Positions 1-8,312 of a DNA stretch of 16,713 bases are shown here, in pieces. The position numbers and the translations under genes were made by a program. Position 1 is the stretch's first letter. Each line of letters begins with the position of its first letter. Source of the DNA: JBNKFQ01 sp050289385 (GTDB lineage Bacteria > Pseudomonadota > Gammaproteobacteria > Pseudomonadales > Porticoccaceae); NCBI GenBank assembly GCA_050289385.1, contig JBNKFQ010000112.1, positions 1 through 16,713 on the forward strand, in the 5' to 3' direction. Under the pieces are notes generated by a model. That model saw nothing but the letters and a program-made list of their open reading frames with translations, made no database searches and had not been told where the DNA came from.

Positions 1-2
1 AC

Positions 3-1541
3 GCGGATGACCTTTTGAAACGTATTGATCCAGGCGTTTTTAATCGCTTTTCAAAAGCGTTTCTCGACCATGAACACCTTATTCCGCTGTACATGGAAAA
101 CAACACTCTCAAAGTTGGCACCAACAACCCGGATGCGTCCATAGCGGAAGTACAGAAAGTTTTTCGCCATCACAAAATAGAAAAGATTCTGGTTACGCCA
201 ACAGACTTTCGCCGTATCTGGTCTGCTATTGACCTTAGTCAGCAAAACCGGAACAACACGGAACACTCTATCCTCGACACCAGCGACAGCCTGAACGAAA
301 CAGATCTCGATAAATACCGCCCCGAAGTGGAAGCCCGCCTGGTCGCTATTTTTGAGGCGCTGCTGCTGGACGCCATCGCGGGGCGCGCCAGCGACATCCA
401 CCTTGAACAGTATCACGGAGAGGTCAGGGTACGCCTGCGGATCGACGGGGAACTGCAAGATATCTGGCATTACGACCTCAGTCCGGCGGAATTCAGGGGC
501 TTGATCAATGTCATCAAGTTGCGCGCCGACCTTAACATCGCCGAGCGGCGTTTGCCCCAGGGTGGGCGTTCGCGGCTGCGGGTAGGTGGGGCGCTTTATG
601 ATCTGCGAGTGCAGGTACAACCATCCCTGCACGGGGAACATGTGGTTATTCGCCTGCTGCCACAAAACTCGGAATTGATCGGCATAGAAAAGCTGGGTCT
701 GTCGCATGCTCTTGCTGATGATTACAAACGCCTGCTGCGAAATCCGGCTGGCCTGGTGTTGGTGGTGGGGCCCACCGGCTCCGGCAAAAGCACCACCCTG
801 TATGCTGGTGTGCAGTTACTCGCAACGGATGGAACCCGCAAGGTCATCACCGTAGAAGACCCCATCGAATACTCCATTGACAATATCCAGCAGACCAGAG
901 TGCGCCCGGAAATCGGTTTCAATTTTGCCGATGCCATGCGCTCTTTTGTACGCCAGGACCCCGATGTCATTCTGGTGGGGGAGATCCGCGACCAGGAGAC
1001 TGCCCTCGAGGCCATACGAGCATCCCAGACCGGTCATGTGGTTCTGTCCACTCTGCACTGCAACGATGCGGTGGATGCCATGCAGCGGCTATTCGATCTG
1101 AATGTCCACCCCAATTCACTGGCCAGTGAGCTGCTGGCAGTCATTGCCCAGCGACTGGCAAAAAGAATTTGCCCTAATTGCCGCACTGAAACCGAACCCG
1201 AAACAGCAATCGTGCGGGAGATGTTTCCCCGGGGCACACCGGACAATTTTCGGGCCTACGTCGGCAAGGGCTGCGAACAATGCGGCAACGCCGGGACCCT
1301 GGGACGAGTGGCGGTTGTGGAGTATTTACAGCTCAACCCCGACCTGCGCAACGCTATCTCCCGCCAGTTGCCGATTGGTGAACTGCGCAAACTGGCTCTG
1401 GACAACGGGCTGATCACCATGCGCGACAGCGCTCTGGATCACGTTATCCAGGGCAATATTCCCCTGACTGAACTGCCTCGCATCTTGCCGGCTGAACGCA
1501 TGGCGCCAGAAGCCCGCTGGCAGTGGGGGAAAACTTCCTGA
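3..1541 (+). CDS. GspE/PulE/PilB-family secretion or pilus assembly ATPase, 5' end cut by window edge
   Basis: Cytoplasmic hexameric ATPase that powers type II secretion or type IV pilus assembly. Counting from a TTG at position 15, an N-terminal GspE-type domain spans about residues 1-70. The nucleotide-binding core follows, with Walker A GPTGSGKST (252-260, Lys258), an Asp box TVEDPIEY, Walker B region with Glu323 in GEIRD, and a His box TGHVVLSTLH. A zinc-binding tetracysteine follows (Cys386, Cys389, Cys420, Cys423), typical of GspE and PilB. The frame stays open to the left edge, so the true start probably lies upstream; the TTG at 15 has no clear ribosome binding site in view. No other secretion or pilus core gene lies in the window, so GspE, PilB and MSHA-type assignments cannot be separated. 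The family is certain, the exact system is not. The next gene starts 13 nt after the stop. Confidence 0.93.
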   Translation, partial: ADDLLKRIDPGVFNRFSKAFLDHEHLIPLYMENNTLKVGTNNPDASIAEVQKVFRHHKIEKILVTPTDFRRIWSAIDLSQQNRNNTEHSILDTSDSLNETDLDKYRPEVEARLVAIFEALLLDAIAGRASDIHLEQYHGEVRVRLRIDGELQDIWHYDLSPAEFRGLINVIKLRADLNIAERRLPQGGRSRLRVGGALYDLRVQVQPSLHGEHVVIRLLPQNSELIGIEKLGLSHALADDYKRLLRNPAGLVLVVGPTGSGKSTTLYAGVQLLATDGTRKVITVEDPIEYSIDNIQQTRVRPEIGFNFADAMRSFVRQDPDVILVGEIRDQETALEAIRASQTGHVVLSTLHCNDAVDAMQRLFDLNVHPNSLASELLAVIAQRLAKRICPNCRTETEPETAIVREMFPRGTPDNFRAYVGKGCEQCGNAGTLGRVAVVEYLQLNPDLRNAISRQLPIGELRKLALDNGLITMRDSALDHVIQGNIPLTELPRILPAERMAPEARWQWGKTS

Positions 1542-1554
1542 AAGGATTGGTACA

Positions 1555-2640
1555 ATGGATGAAAAAGCGATCCAGCGCCCGGCGGCGGAGGTAATCTACC
1601 ACGAAGAGCTCGAACAATTATCCCGCTGGGACCCAGGTCCGGTGCCACCAGGCTGGCGGCTTTCGCCTTTTGCCGTAGAAAAATTTGTGTTTGGCGACCG
1701 CGATATGGGCATTGAAAGCAAATTTATCGCTCCCGGAGAGCTGGTTACGCGCATTATCATAGGCTTGGCGACCAATCGCGGCGCAATGCTGATCGGTGAG
1801 CCGGGCACGGCAAAATCCTGGCTTTCGGAACTGCTGGCCTGCGCAATCTCGGGACAATCCACACTGACGATTCAGGGTGGCGCTATCACAAGCAGCAACC
1901 AGTTGTTGTACGGCTGGAACGAGGCATTGTTGAAAACCGCTGGCCCCTCAAAAGCCGCTCTGATTCCGGGGCCGGTTTATCAGGGTATGGCAAAGGGTTT
2001 GCTGGTGCGCTTTGAAGAACTGGCGCGCTGCCCGCAATTTATCCAGGACGCCATTTTATCGATCCTGTCCGAACGACAAATACCAATCCCCGAATTCGGT
2101 GACGACGAACCGATTCTTTTTGCTCGGGAGGGGTTCAATATTATCGCCACTTCAAATTCCCTTGACCGGGGCGTCCATAAAATGAGCGCCGCCCTCAAAC
2201 GTCGCCTGAACTTTGAGACCATAGAACCGATTGCGAACATTCAGGATGAAATGGCAGTGGTATCACGCGAGTCGGAGAAGCTGATCCGGCTTTCCGGCGT
2301 CGACCTGAAACCAGACCCGCAAATTATCGAGATCCTGGTGACCATTTTTCACGAACTGCGCAATGGGCAAACCCTGAGCGGACGCAGCACTGACCGCCTG
2401 GCAGCAAGTGTGATGTCTACAGCAGAAGCCATTTCCGTCACACACGCCATGGGCGTCCATGCATACTACTATTGCGATGGTGTTATGCGGATCCAAAATG
2501 TTGTTCACTTTTTGATTGGCGCAGCTTTAAAAGATAATCGGGAGGACCGACGACGCATGAAGCACTACTTTGAAAGTGAAGTGGCCAATAAAAAGGGTTC
2601 TCATTGGCAAGCTGTGTACGAACAACGGCACCTGTTATAG
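1555..2640 (+). CDS. MoxR-type AAA+ ATPase of the DUF5682/VWA-cluster kind
   Basis: A 361-residue cytoplasmic AAA+ ATPase. Walker A is GEPGTAKS (residues 81-88, Lys87). The Walker B region reads LVRFEEL with Glu154-Glu155, so the usual Asp-Glu pair is Glu-Glu. Sensor 1 is IIATSN ending at Asn201, followed by an SAALKRRLNFET segment with arginine-finger candidates. The lead-in PPGWRLSPFAVEKFV and the segment IPGPVYQGM resemble, from memory, MoxR ATPases encoded beside SWIM-zinc-finger, DUF5682 and VWA (CoxE-like) proteins. MoxR ATPases generally act as chaperones that remodel or load metal into partner complexes, often with VWA proteins. No such partner is visible here. The ATG has a good ribosome binding site (AAGGA, 8 nt upstream) and lies 13 nt after the secretion ATPase, suggesting cotranscription. 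Its client is unknown; the protease downstream is a candidate only by position. Confidence 0.88.
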   Translation: MDEKAIQRPAAEVIYHEELEQLSRWDPGPVPPGWRLSPFAVEKFVFGDRDMGIESKFIAPGELVTRIIIGLATNRGAMLIGEPGTAKSWLSELLACAISGQSTLTIQGGAITSSNQLLYGWNEALLKTAGPSKAALIPGPVYQGMAKGLLVRFEELARCPQFIQDAILSILSERQIPIPEFGDDEPILFAREGFNIIATSNSLDRGVHKMSAALKRRLNFETIEPIANIQDEMAVVSRESEKLIRLSGVDLKPDPQIIEILVTIFHELRNGQTLSGRSTDRLAASVMSTAEAISVTHAMGVHAYYYCDGVMRIQNVVHFLIGAALKDNREDRRRMKHYFESEVANKKGSHWQAVYEQRHLL

Positions 2641-2684
2641 GCGTTGAACATTTATCCCCCTGGTAGTCGTCCCATACAAAAAGC

Positions 2685-2689
2685 AGGAG
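2685..2689 (+). promoter_or_regulatory. Ribosome binding site fixing the metalloprotease start
   Basis: AGGAG lies 5 nt before the ATG at 2695. The same frame also has a TTG at 2644, but that would put a proline-rich, non-signal stretch in front of the hydrophobic segment. The ATG at 2695 gives a clean signal peptide, so it is preferred. Confidence 0.75.
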
Positions 2690-2694
2690 TTTCG

Positions 2695-5136
2695 ATGCGC
2701 ATCATTATTTTGCTGGCAATGCTTGCCCCGGTATTAACCACCTTTGCAATATCGGACAATAAAAGCAGCATTAGCCATTCAGAAAACTATAAAAAAATGG
2801 TTGGTTTTATAGACATGAGCTGGGACTCTGCAAAAGGTCGCTTGCTCTTGCACATCAAAGACCTTAACCAGCCCTTTTTATATCAGTCTTCATTGGCTCG
2901 CGGCATCGGGTCTAACGACCTCGGCCTTGATCGCGGTCAGCTCGGATCGACAAAAATAGTGGAGTTTCAGCGTTCCGGGCCAAAAGTACTGTTGTTTGAA
3001 CACAACCTGGACTACCGCGCGCTGAGTGACGACGCCGATGAAAAAAGCACTGTTCAACAGTCATTTGCCCAATCCGTTATCTGGGGTTTTGACATACTTG
3101 AAGAAAAAGACGGCGCGTTAATCGTTGACGCAACAAAATTCTTTTTGCGCGACGCACACGCAATTTCTACAACATTGTCCAGCCAAAACGAGGGTTCTTT
3201 TCAGCCGGACCCATCCCGTTCGGCAATTTACCTGCCGCGCACAAAGTCTTTCCCGGACAATTCCGAAGTCGAATCCATTCTGACATTTACCGGTCAGGCA
3301 ACGGGCCAATACCTGCCAACGGTCACTCCTGACTTGACATCATTTACTGTTCATCTCCATCACTCAATGATTCGCCTGCCGGATGACGGCTATACACCGA
3401 TACCCTATGATTCCCGGACCGGGCTTATAGGTGCGAAATTTAAAAATTTCGCGACGCCGATTGGTGAACCGTTGACTATGGCATATGCTCGCCGCTTCAG
3501 ACTACAGAAAAAAGATCCACACGCAACAATTAGCGAAGCAGTAAAACCCATTGTTTATTACGTTGATCGTGGTGCGCCCGAACCGATTCGATCGGCTTTG
3601 ATTGAAGGTGCGTCCTGGTGGAATGACGCATTTTCAGCCGTCGGATACAAAAATGCGTTTCAGGTCAAGTTGCTACCCGAAGGCGCTGATCCCATGGACG
3701 TTCGATACAACATCATTCAGTGGGTGCATCGCTCGACGCGGGGTTGGTCTTACGGTGGCGGCATCGTTGATCCACGCACAGGAGAAATTCTCAAGGGCCA
3801 CGTCACTCTCGGGTCACTGCGAGTCAGGCAAGACTATTTGATTGCAGAAGGTTTGCTGGCACCCTATGCAGGAGACGAAATACCCGACCAAATGTTGGCA
3901 ATGGCACTGGCTCGAATCCGTCAACTGTCTGCACACGAGGTCGGCCATACACTCGGTATACAACACAATTTTGCGGCGAGCACTCAAAACCGCGCATCGG
4001 TAATGGATTACCCTTTTCCCCTGATCCGTTTTAATAACAAAGGCGAGCTTGATTTAAGTGACGCTTACGGTAATGGCATAGGCGAATGGGACAAGCGCGT
4101 CATTCTCTATGGCTACCAGGATTTTCCCGATGGGGTTGATGCACAAAAGGCACGGGAAGACATTATTGCCACGACCATAGAATCTGGTTTGCGATATGTC
4201 TCAGATAAAGACGCGCGCCATGCCGGCACGGCGCATCCAGATGGTAATTTATGGGACAACGGAGCAGATGCCACTGCAGAACTCGAACATCTTTTACGAG
4301 TGCGTGAATATGCTCTCAGTCGCTTCTCTGAAAAAAATATTCGGCGTAACAGGCCCATGGCGACCATCGAAGAGGTGCTGGTACCGATCTACCTTCTGCA
4401 CCGTTTTCAAATAAGAGCCGTTGGCAAATTGATAGGTGGCTTCGACTTCAATTACACCCTTCGTGGCGATGGGCAATCTGTGATAAATCCGATCGCGGCA
4501 ACCCGGCAAGAGGCTGCCATCAATGCACTGGTAAATACTCTCAAGCCAGCCGTTTTGCGATTGCCAGAACACCTGCTGGATATGATACCGCCAAGACCAC
4601 CCGGGCACCCGGATTCCAGGGAAACATTTCCGGGGAATACCGGTGTTACCTTTGATTCAATCGGCGCAGCAGAAAGTGCCGTTGCCCTGGTACTTGAAGT
4701 TTTGCTGGAACCTGACCGCGCCGCGCGAATGATTGACTCAAGCAGTCGCCAGGCAAACTTGCCGGGCTTTGGCAAATTGACAGAAAGTCTGGTAGCTGCC
4801 ACATGGCGGGCAAACCGTTTGTCCGGTCGGGACGGTGAGCTTCAGCGGGCAACCAACAACCAGGTACTTGATCGCATGATGTTACTGGCAGTAAACGAAA
4901 AAGCGAGCGGCCAAGTGCGCGCTATTGCACTGGACACAATTAACGGACTTGATCTTTGGCTCGCTGAACAGTCTAAAGTGGACAGTAAATGGCGGGCTCA
5001 TTACGGCTATGCAAAATTTCGTATCGCGCAGATGCGTAACAACCCGCAATTTCTTGAGCAAATAACCCCGGTGAGTCCACCGCCGGGTGAACCAGTGGGT
5101 GACGCGCCAATCTTTCAATTTGTCGACAACGATTGA
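2695..5136 (+). CDS. Exported zinc-dependent metalloprotease, metzincin type (DUF5117/DUF4953 family)
   Basis: An 813-residue protein with an N-terminal hydrophobic segment (RIIILLAMLAPVLTTFA, residues 2-18) that looks like a Sec signal peptide, so it probably acts in the periplasm or outside the cell. Residues from about 30 to 170 resemble DUF5117, including the GLDRGQLG motif. The catalytic site is HEVGHTLGIQH (His414, Glu415, His418, His424), the metzincin zinc signature. It is followed by the Met-turn SVMDYP with Met437. The C-terminal half matches the DUF4953-type region of these large M10-like proteins. Substrate is unknown. It starts 54 nt after the MoxR gene with no clear terminator or promoter between, so it is probably in the same operon. 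Its last 22 bp overlap the convergent amidase gene. The 5' part looks more AT-rich than its neighbours by eye. Confidence 0.9.
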   Translation: MRIIILLAMLAPVLTTFAISDNKSSISHSENYKKMVGFIDMSWDSAKGRLLLHIKDLNQPFLYQSSLARGIGSNDLGLDRGQLGSTKIVEFQRSGPKVLLFEHNLDYRALSDDADEKSTVQQSFAQSVIWGFDILEEKDGALIVDATKFFLRDAHAISTTLSSQNEGSFQPDPSRSAIYLPRTKSFPDNSEVESILTFTGQATGQYLPTVTPDLTSFTVHLHHSMIRLPDDGYTPIPYDSRTGLIGAKFKNFATPIGEPLTMAYARRFRLQKKDPHATISEAVKPIVYYVDRGAPEPIRSALIEGASWWNDAFSAVGYKNAFQVKLLPEGADPMDVRYNIIQWVHRSTRGWSYGGGIVDPRTGEILKGHVTLGSLRVRQDYLIAEGLLAPYAGDEIPDQMLAMALARIRQLSAHEVGHTLGIQHNFAASTQNRASVMDYPFPLIRFNNKGELDLSDAYGNGIGEWDKRVILYGYQDFPDGVDAQKAREDIIATTIESGLRYVSDKDARHAGTAHPDGNLWDNGADATAELEHLLRVREYALSRFSEKNIRRNRPMATIEEVLVPIYLLHRFQIRAVGKLIGGFDFNYTLRGDGQSVINPIAATRQEAAINALVNTLKPAVLRLPEHLLDMIPPRPPGHPDSRETFPGNTGVTFDSIGAAESAVALVLEVLLEPDRAARMIDSSSRQANLPGFGKLTESLVAATWRANRLSGRDGELQRATNNQVLDRMMLLAVNEKASGQVRAIALDTINGLDLWLAEQSKVDSKWRAHYGYAKFRIAQMRNNPQFLEQITPVSPPPGEPVGDAPIFQFVDND

Positions 5137-6662
5137 CCCAATGCCGGTGGCTGACGGTGCCGAGTAGCCTGTTCGTAGCCGTAAGCCGCCTCAATAAGGG
5201 TACTTTCTGTCAAGTGGGCGCCAAAAAAGGAAAGGCCAACGGGTAAGCCACGAACATAGCCCATCGGCACTGTAATGTGAGGATATCCGGCTACCGCCGC
5301 CGGAGACGAAGCAGACCCCGGATAATTGTCGCCATTGACCGCATCGATCTTCCACGCCGGGCCGGTGGTTGGTGCAACCAGCAAGGCTACTCGACAACGC
5401 GACAAGGCTTCGTCAATTCCCTTTAAACCTGCCAACACTTTACTTTTGTAAAGGGCATTGAGATAGGTGGGATCATCCAGGCCGGGTTTGGCCTGCGAGG
5501 CCAGGAAAATTTCCTGCCCAAAATCGGGCATCTCCTGCTGTGCCAGCTGCCGGTTACCCGCCACCAGATCGTCGAGGCTGGCAATTCCCGGAATCGCAGC
5601 GGTGACGAAATAGTCTCTCAGACCGCGTTTAAATTCATAGAGCAAAACCTGGTATTCAGCATCGCTCCATTGTCCCTGTGTTTGCAGATCACAACTGTCC
5701 ACGAGCTCGGCGCCAGCATCGCGCAGCTCGTCAAGTGCGCGCTCAAAAACCCTGTCGAGGCGATCGTGATAACCGGCCAGATTGCGCACCACACCAATGC
5801 GCTTTCCAACCAGCCCATCACGCTTCAGAGCCGCCGCGAGGTCAAGATCAGCATCCAGTACGGGCTTGTCACTTGAATCAGCGCCAACCATAGCTGCCAG
5901 CAAAAACACTGCATCGGCCACGGTCCGCCCCATAGCTCCGGCGGTGTCCTGGCTGTGGGCGATGGGGATAATGCCCGTGCGGCTGACGAGTCCGAGAGTG
6001 GGCTTGATACCGACAATGCCATTTATAGCCGCCGGGCATACAACGGAACCATCGGTTTCCGTACCCACTGCCACGGTTGCCATGCCGGTGGCGACCGCCA
6101 CCGCCGACCCGGAACTGGAACCGCAGGGACTGCGGCTCAAATCATAGGGATTGCGCACCTGCCCACCAACGGCGCTCCAGCCACTGGATGAGCGAGTGGA
6201 TCGAAAGTTGGCCCATTCGCTGAGGTTTGACTTGCCAAGAATCACTGCCCCCGCTTGCCGCAAACGACTCACCAGAAAAGCGTCCTTGCGAGGATAGTTC
6301 TCCGCCAACAGCAATGACCCGGCCGTGTTGGGCATACCGTCGGTAGTATCGATATTGTCTTTCAGCAACACCGGGATACCGTAGAGCGGCCCGGGTTGGT
6401 GCTGCGTGTTTCGCTCTCGATCCCTTTGTGTTGCTATCTCCAGCGCTGCGCCGTTGACGGTGATAACTGCATTGAGCCCGTTGTCACCCTCGTCCAGAGT
6501 TTTTATTCGATGCACATAGTATTCGGTCAACTGCCGATAGCTGAGAGCACCATTCGCCACGCGACGCTGTATCTCATCAATATCCAGCTCACTGAAATCT
6601 TCCGCCTGGCGGGAACAGGCAACGGTCAACAGCAACAAGTTTATTAGCAGCAGTCGTTTCAC
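5115..6662 (-). CDS. Amidase-signature family hydrolase, predicted lipoprotein
   Basis: A 515-residue amidase-signature enzyme that would hydrolyse an amide bond; the physiological substrate cannot be read from sequence. The Ser-cisSer-Lys triad is visible as Lys101 (PVLLKDNID), Ser182 (CGSSSGSA) and Ser206 (TETDGSVVCPA). The N-terminus is a short hydrophobic stretch ending LLTVAC, a somewhat relaxed lipobox, so the mature protein would begin at lipidated Cys16 and sit in the periplasm on a membrane. The start is GTG at 6662, with AAAAGG about 11 nt upstream. It lies 105 nt downstream of hemF on the same strand and has its own promoter. Its 3' end overlaps the convergent metalloprotease gene. 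Length fits stand-alone amidases; nothing suggests GatA, which would not carry a lipoprotein signal. Confidence 0.9.
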   Translation of the reverse strand: MKRLLLINLLLLTVACSRQAEDFSELDIDEIQRRVANGALSYRQLTEYYVHRIKTLDEGDNGLNAVITVNGAALEIATQRDRERNTQHQPGPLYGIPVLLKDNIDTTDGMPNTAGSLLLAENYPRKDAFLVSRLRQAGAVILGKSNLSEWANFRSTRSSSGWSAVGGQVRNPYDLSRSPCGSSSGSAVAVATGMATVAVGTETDGSVVCPAAINGIVGIKPTLGLVSRTGIIPIAHSQDTAGAMGRTVADAVFLLAAMVGADSSDKPVLDADLDLAAALKRDGLVGKRIGVVRNLAGYHDRLDRVFERALDELRDAGAELVDSCDLQTQGQWSDAEYQVLLYEFKRGLRDYFVTAAIPGIASLDDLVAGNRQLAQQEMPDFGQEIFLASQAKPGLDDPTYLNALYKSKVLAGLKGIDEALSRCRVALLVAPTTGPAWKIDAVNGDNYPGSASSPAAVAGYPHITVPMGYVRGLPVGLSFFGAHLTESTLIEAAYGYEQATRHRQPPALGQSLSTN

Positions 6663-6708
6663 GGTGAAGGCAGCCTTTTCTTTATTATTGGATTTTGTTT
6701 TATTGGCT

Positions 6709-6737
6709 TTTATAGCGACGGAAACGATTTAAATCAA
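6709..6737 (-). promoter_or_regulatory. Predicted sigma70 promoter of the amidase gene with a palindrome over the -35
   Basis: Read on the minus strand, TTGATT (6737-6732) and TATAAA (6714-6709) are separated by exactly 17 nt. The amidase GTG lies 46 nt downstream of the -10. The surrounding 105-nt spacer is strikingly AT-rich. A perfect 10-bp palindrome GATTTAAATC (6726-6735) overlaps the -35, and the wider TTGAT-TTAA-ATCGT matches the FNR/Anr consensus TTGAT-N4-ATCAA at 8 of 10 positions. Promoter is likely; an FNR-type operator is speculative. Confidence 0.55.
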
Positions 6738-6767
6738 ATTAACGGGTATTGCGGATTTTGAAAGGCG

Positions 6768-7676
6768 TCAGGACTCGACCCAATCCCTGGCTGGCAAAAA
6801 TTTCTCATAAAGCTCCGCTTCGGCGCTGCCGGGTTCCGGTTGCCAGTTATATTGCCAGCGCACCAGGGGTGGCAACGACATCAGTATGGATTCGGTGCGA
6901 CCGCCACTTTGCAACCCAAACAGGGTTCCCCGATCGTAAACCAGATTGAACTCCACGTACCGACCGCGACGATAAAGCTGGAAATTGCGCTCTCGCTCAC
7001 CCCATTCCATGTTTTTTCGGCGCTGTACGATCGGGATATAGGCTTTGGTGTAACTGTCCCCGACAGAGCGCATAAACGCAAAGCTTGGCTCAAAACCCGG
7101 CTCATTAAAGTTGTCAAAAAACAACCCGCCCACGCCCCGGGCCTCGTTGCGATGTTTTAAATAAAAGTATTCGTCACACCACTGCTTCAAACGGGGATAA
7201 AGGTCAGCGCCAAACGGTTCACAAGCCTGTTTTGCTACCTGGTGCCACTCACGGCAGTCCTGTTCGTTGCCGTAGTACGGCGTCAGGTCATAGCCGCCGC
7301 CAAACCACCACACAGGCTCCTGACCTTCTTTTTCGGCAATAAAAAACCGCACATTAAAGTGCGAGGTTGGTACGTAGGGATTGTGCGGATGAATCACTAT
7401 GGACACACCCATCGCTTCAAACTCACAGCCGGCCAGCTCCGGCCGCTCGGCAAGCGCCGACGCCGGCATCTGGCTGCCATAAACGTGAGAAAAGTTAACG
7501 CCGCCCTGTTCAAAAACTGCGCCATCGGCAGCAACTCGCGTGCGCCCGCCACCACCTTCCGGACGTTGCCAGTTGTCTTCGATAAAACGAACTTTGCCGT
7601 CTGCCACTTCAAGCTCGTTGCAAATCTGGTCCTGAAGCTGCATCAAATATGTTTTTACGGAATCTTTATCTACCAC
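6768..7676 (-). CDS. hemF: Oxygen-dependent coproporphyrinogen III oxidase
   Basis: Cytoplasmic enzyme that uses O2 to decarboxylate coproporphyrinogen III twice, giving protoporphyrinogen IX in heme synthesis. The sequence follows E. coli HemF almost end to end, with GGGGRTRV, GVNFSHVYG, HPHNPYVPTSHFNVRFF, WWFGGGYDLTPYYG and the C-terminal GGRTESILMSLPPLVRW. I chose the GTG at 7676, giving 302 residues (E. coli has 299) and a first helix that lines up with the E. coli start. AGAAGG lies 8 nt upstream. A farther GTG at 7712 has no ribosome binding site. The gene starts 42 nt after tsaC, the arrangement of the Pseudomonas tsaC-hemF-aroE region, but aroE does not follow here. Confidence 0.96.
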   Translation of the reverse strand: MVDKDSVKTYLMQLQDQICNELEVADGKVRFIEDNWQRPEGGGGRTRVAADGAVFEQGGVNFSHVYGSQMPASALAERPELAGCEFEAMGVSIVIHPHNPYVPTSHFNVRFFIAEKEGQEPVWWFGGGYDLTPYYGNEQDCREWHQVAKQACEPFGADLYPRLKQWCDEYFYLKHRNEARGVGGLFFDNFNEPGFEPSFAFMRSVGDSYTKAYIPIVQRRKNMEWGERERNFQLYRRGRYVEFNLVYDRGTLFGLQSGGRTESILMSLPPLVRWQYNWQPEPGSAEAELYEKFLPARDWVES

Positions 7677-7684
7677 CTTACCAA

Positions 7685-7690
7685 CCTTCT
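7685..7690 (-). promoter_or_regulatory. Ribosome binding site fixing the hemF start
   Basis: AGAAGG on the minus strand, 8 nt before the GTG at 7676. It supports this start over the in-frame GTG 36 nt further upstream. Confidence 0.55.
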
Positions 7691-7718
7691 GTTTGCAAAC
7701 GGTGCGCGTCACCAGGGT

Positions 7719-8288
7719 CTAAGCTGGCCGAATTATCTCTTGTGTAACCAGATCGCGAATTTCCGTGGGTTGTGTCAGCTCGCCCAATGGGCCGTCCAGT
7801 ATCGCCGCAAGAGTTTCGCCAAAGTAAGCACTCACATCGTCTGCAGACCTTGCCGGAGGATGACCGTGAGGGTTGGCTGAGGTGGATACCAGCGGCCCGC
7901 CAAAGCTCTCGCACAATGCCGCCGCCACCGGATGATCGGTAACCCGCAGAGCCAGTGTGCCTTGCCCGCCGGTAATCCAGTTTGGTGCAACTCCGTTGTC
8001 CGGCACCAGCCAGGTGATCGGCCCGGGCCAACTCGACTGAAGAGTTGCCCCTTGTGCGTCTGATAAATCAACAAGGAACTGCTCGAATTGCCCGATCTGG
8101 CTTGCGATCAGTATCAGGCCCATATCGGGAGTGCGCTGCTTCAGCTCAAAAATACGCTCACAAGCCTCTCGATCATTCGGGTCACAACCCAGTCCGTAAA
8201 CAGCTTCCGTTGGATAGGCGACTACGCCGCCAGAACGAATGGCTGCGACTGCGATAGCGATACCGGGGTGTTTGGCGGGTTCAAGCAT
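7719..8288 (-). CDS. tsaC: Threonylcarbamoyl-AMP synthase (TsaC/YrdC family)
   Basis: Makes threonylcarbamoyl-AMP from threonine, bicarbonate and ATP, the first step of t6A37 modification of ANN-decoding tRNAs. The 189 residues are a single YrdC-like domain with no C-terminal Sua5 domain, which makes it TsaC rather than Sua5. Visible family motifs are GGVVAYPTEAVYGLG near the N-terminus, the conserved LKQR, PGPITWLVP, ALRVTDHP, the STSAN segment and the terminal TEIRDLVTQEIIRP. The ATG lies 24 nt after the purE stop with only a weak ribosome binding site, so translational coupling to purE is plausible. Neighbours dprA and hemF match the usual gammaproteobacterial position of this gene. Confidence 0.95.
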   Translation of the reverse strand: MLEPAKHPGIAIAVAAIRSGGVVAYPTEAVYGLGCDPNDREACERIFELKQRTPDMGLILIASQIGQFEQFLVDLSDAQGATLQSSWPGPITWLVPDNGVAPNWITGGQGTLALRVTDHPVAAALCESFGGPLVSTSANPHGHPPARSADDVSAYFGETLAAILDGPLGELTQPTEIRDLVTQEIIRPA

Positions 8289-8312
8289 GTTGGCAATTAT
8301 CGCTCTGGTAAA

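Noticed and set aside
51..707. Minus-strand open frame of 218 codons antisense to the secretion ATPase
   Set aside because: No family resemblance and full overlap with a gene with intact catalytic motifs; a shadow frame.
2641..2694. Possible promoter (TTGAAC at 2644) between the MoxR gene and the metalloprotease
   Set aside because: No -10 lies at 16-18 nt spacing; the spacer is better read as an intra-operon leader.
5066..5085. Hairpin CGGTG-GACT-CACCG on the minus strand, downstream of the amidase stop
   Set aside because: Only five base pairs and no T tract; it lies inside the metalloprotease coding region, so it is not a convincing terminator.
7242..7880. Long plus-strand open frame antisense to hemF and tsaC
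   Set aside because: It lies opposite two unmistakable genes, has no recognisable domain, and is explained by the complementary coding frame.
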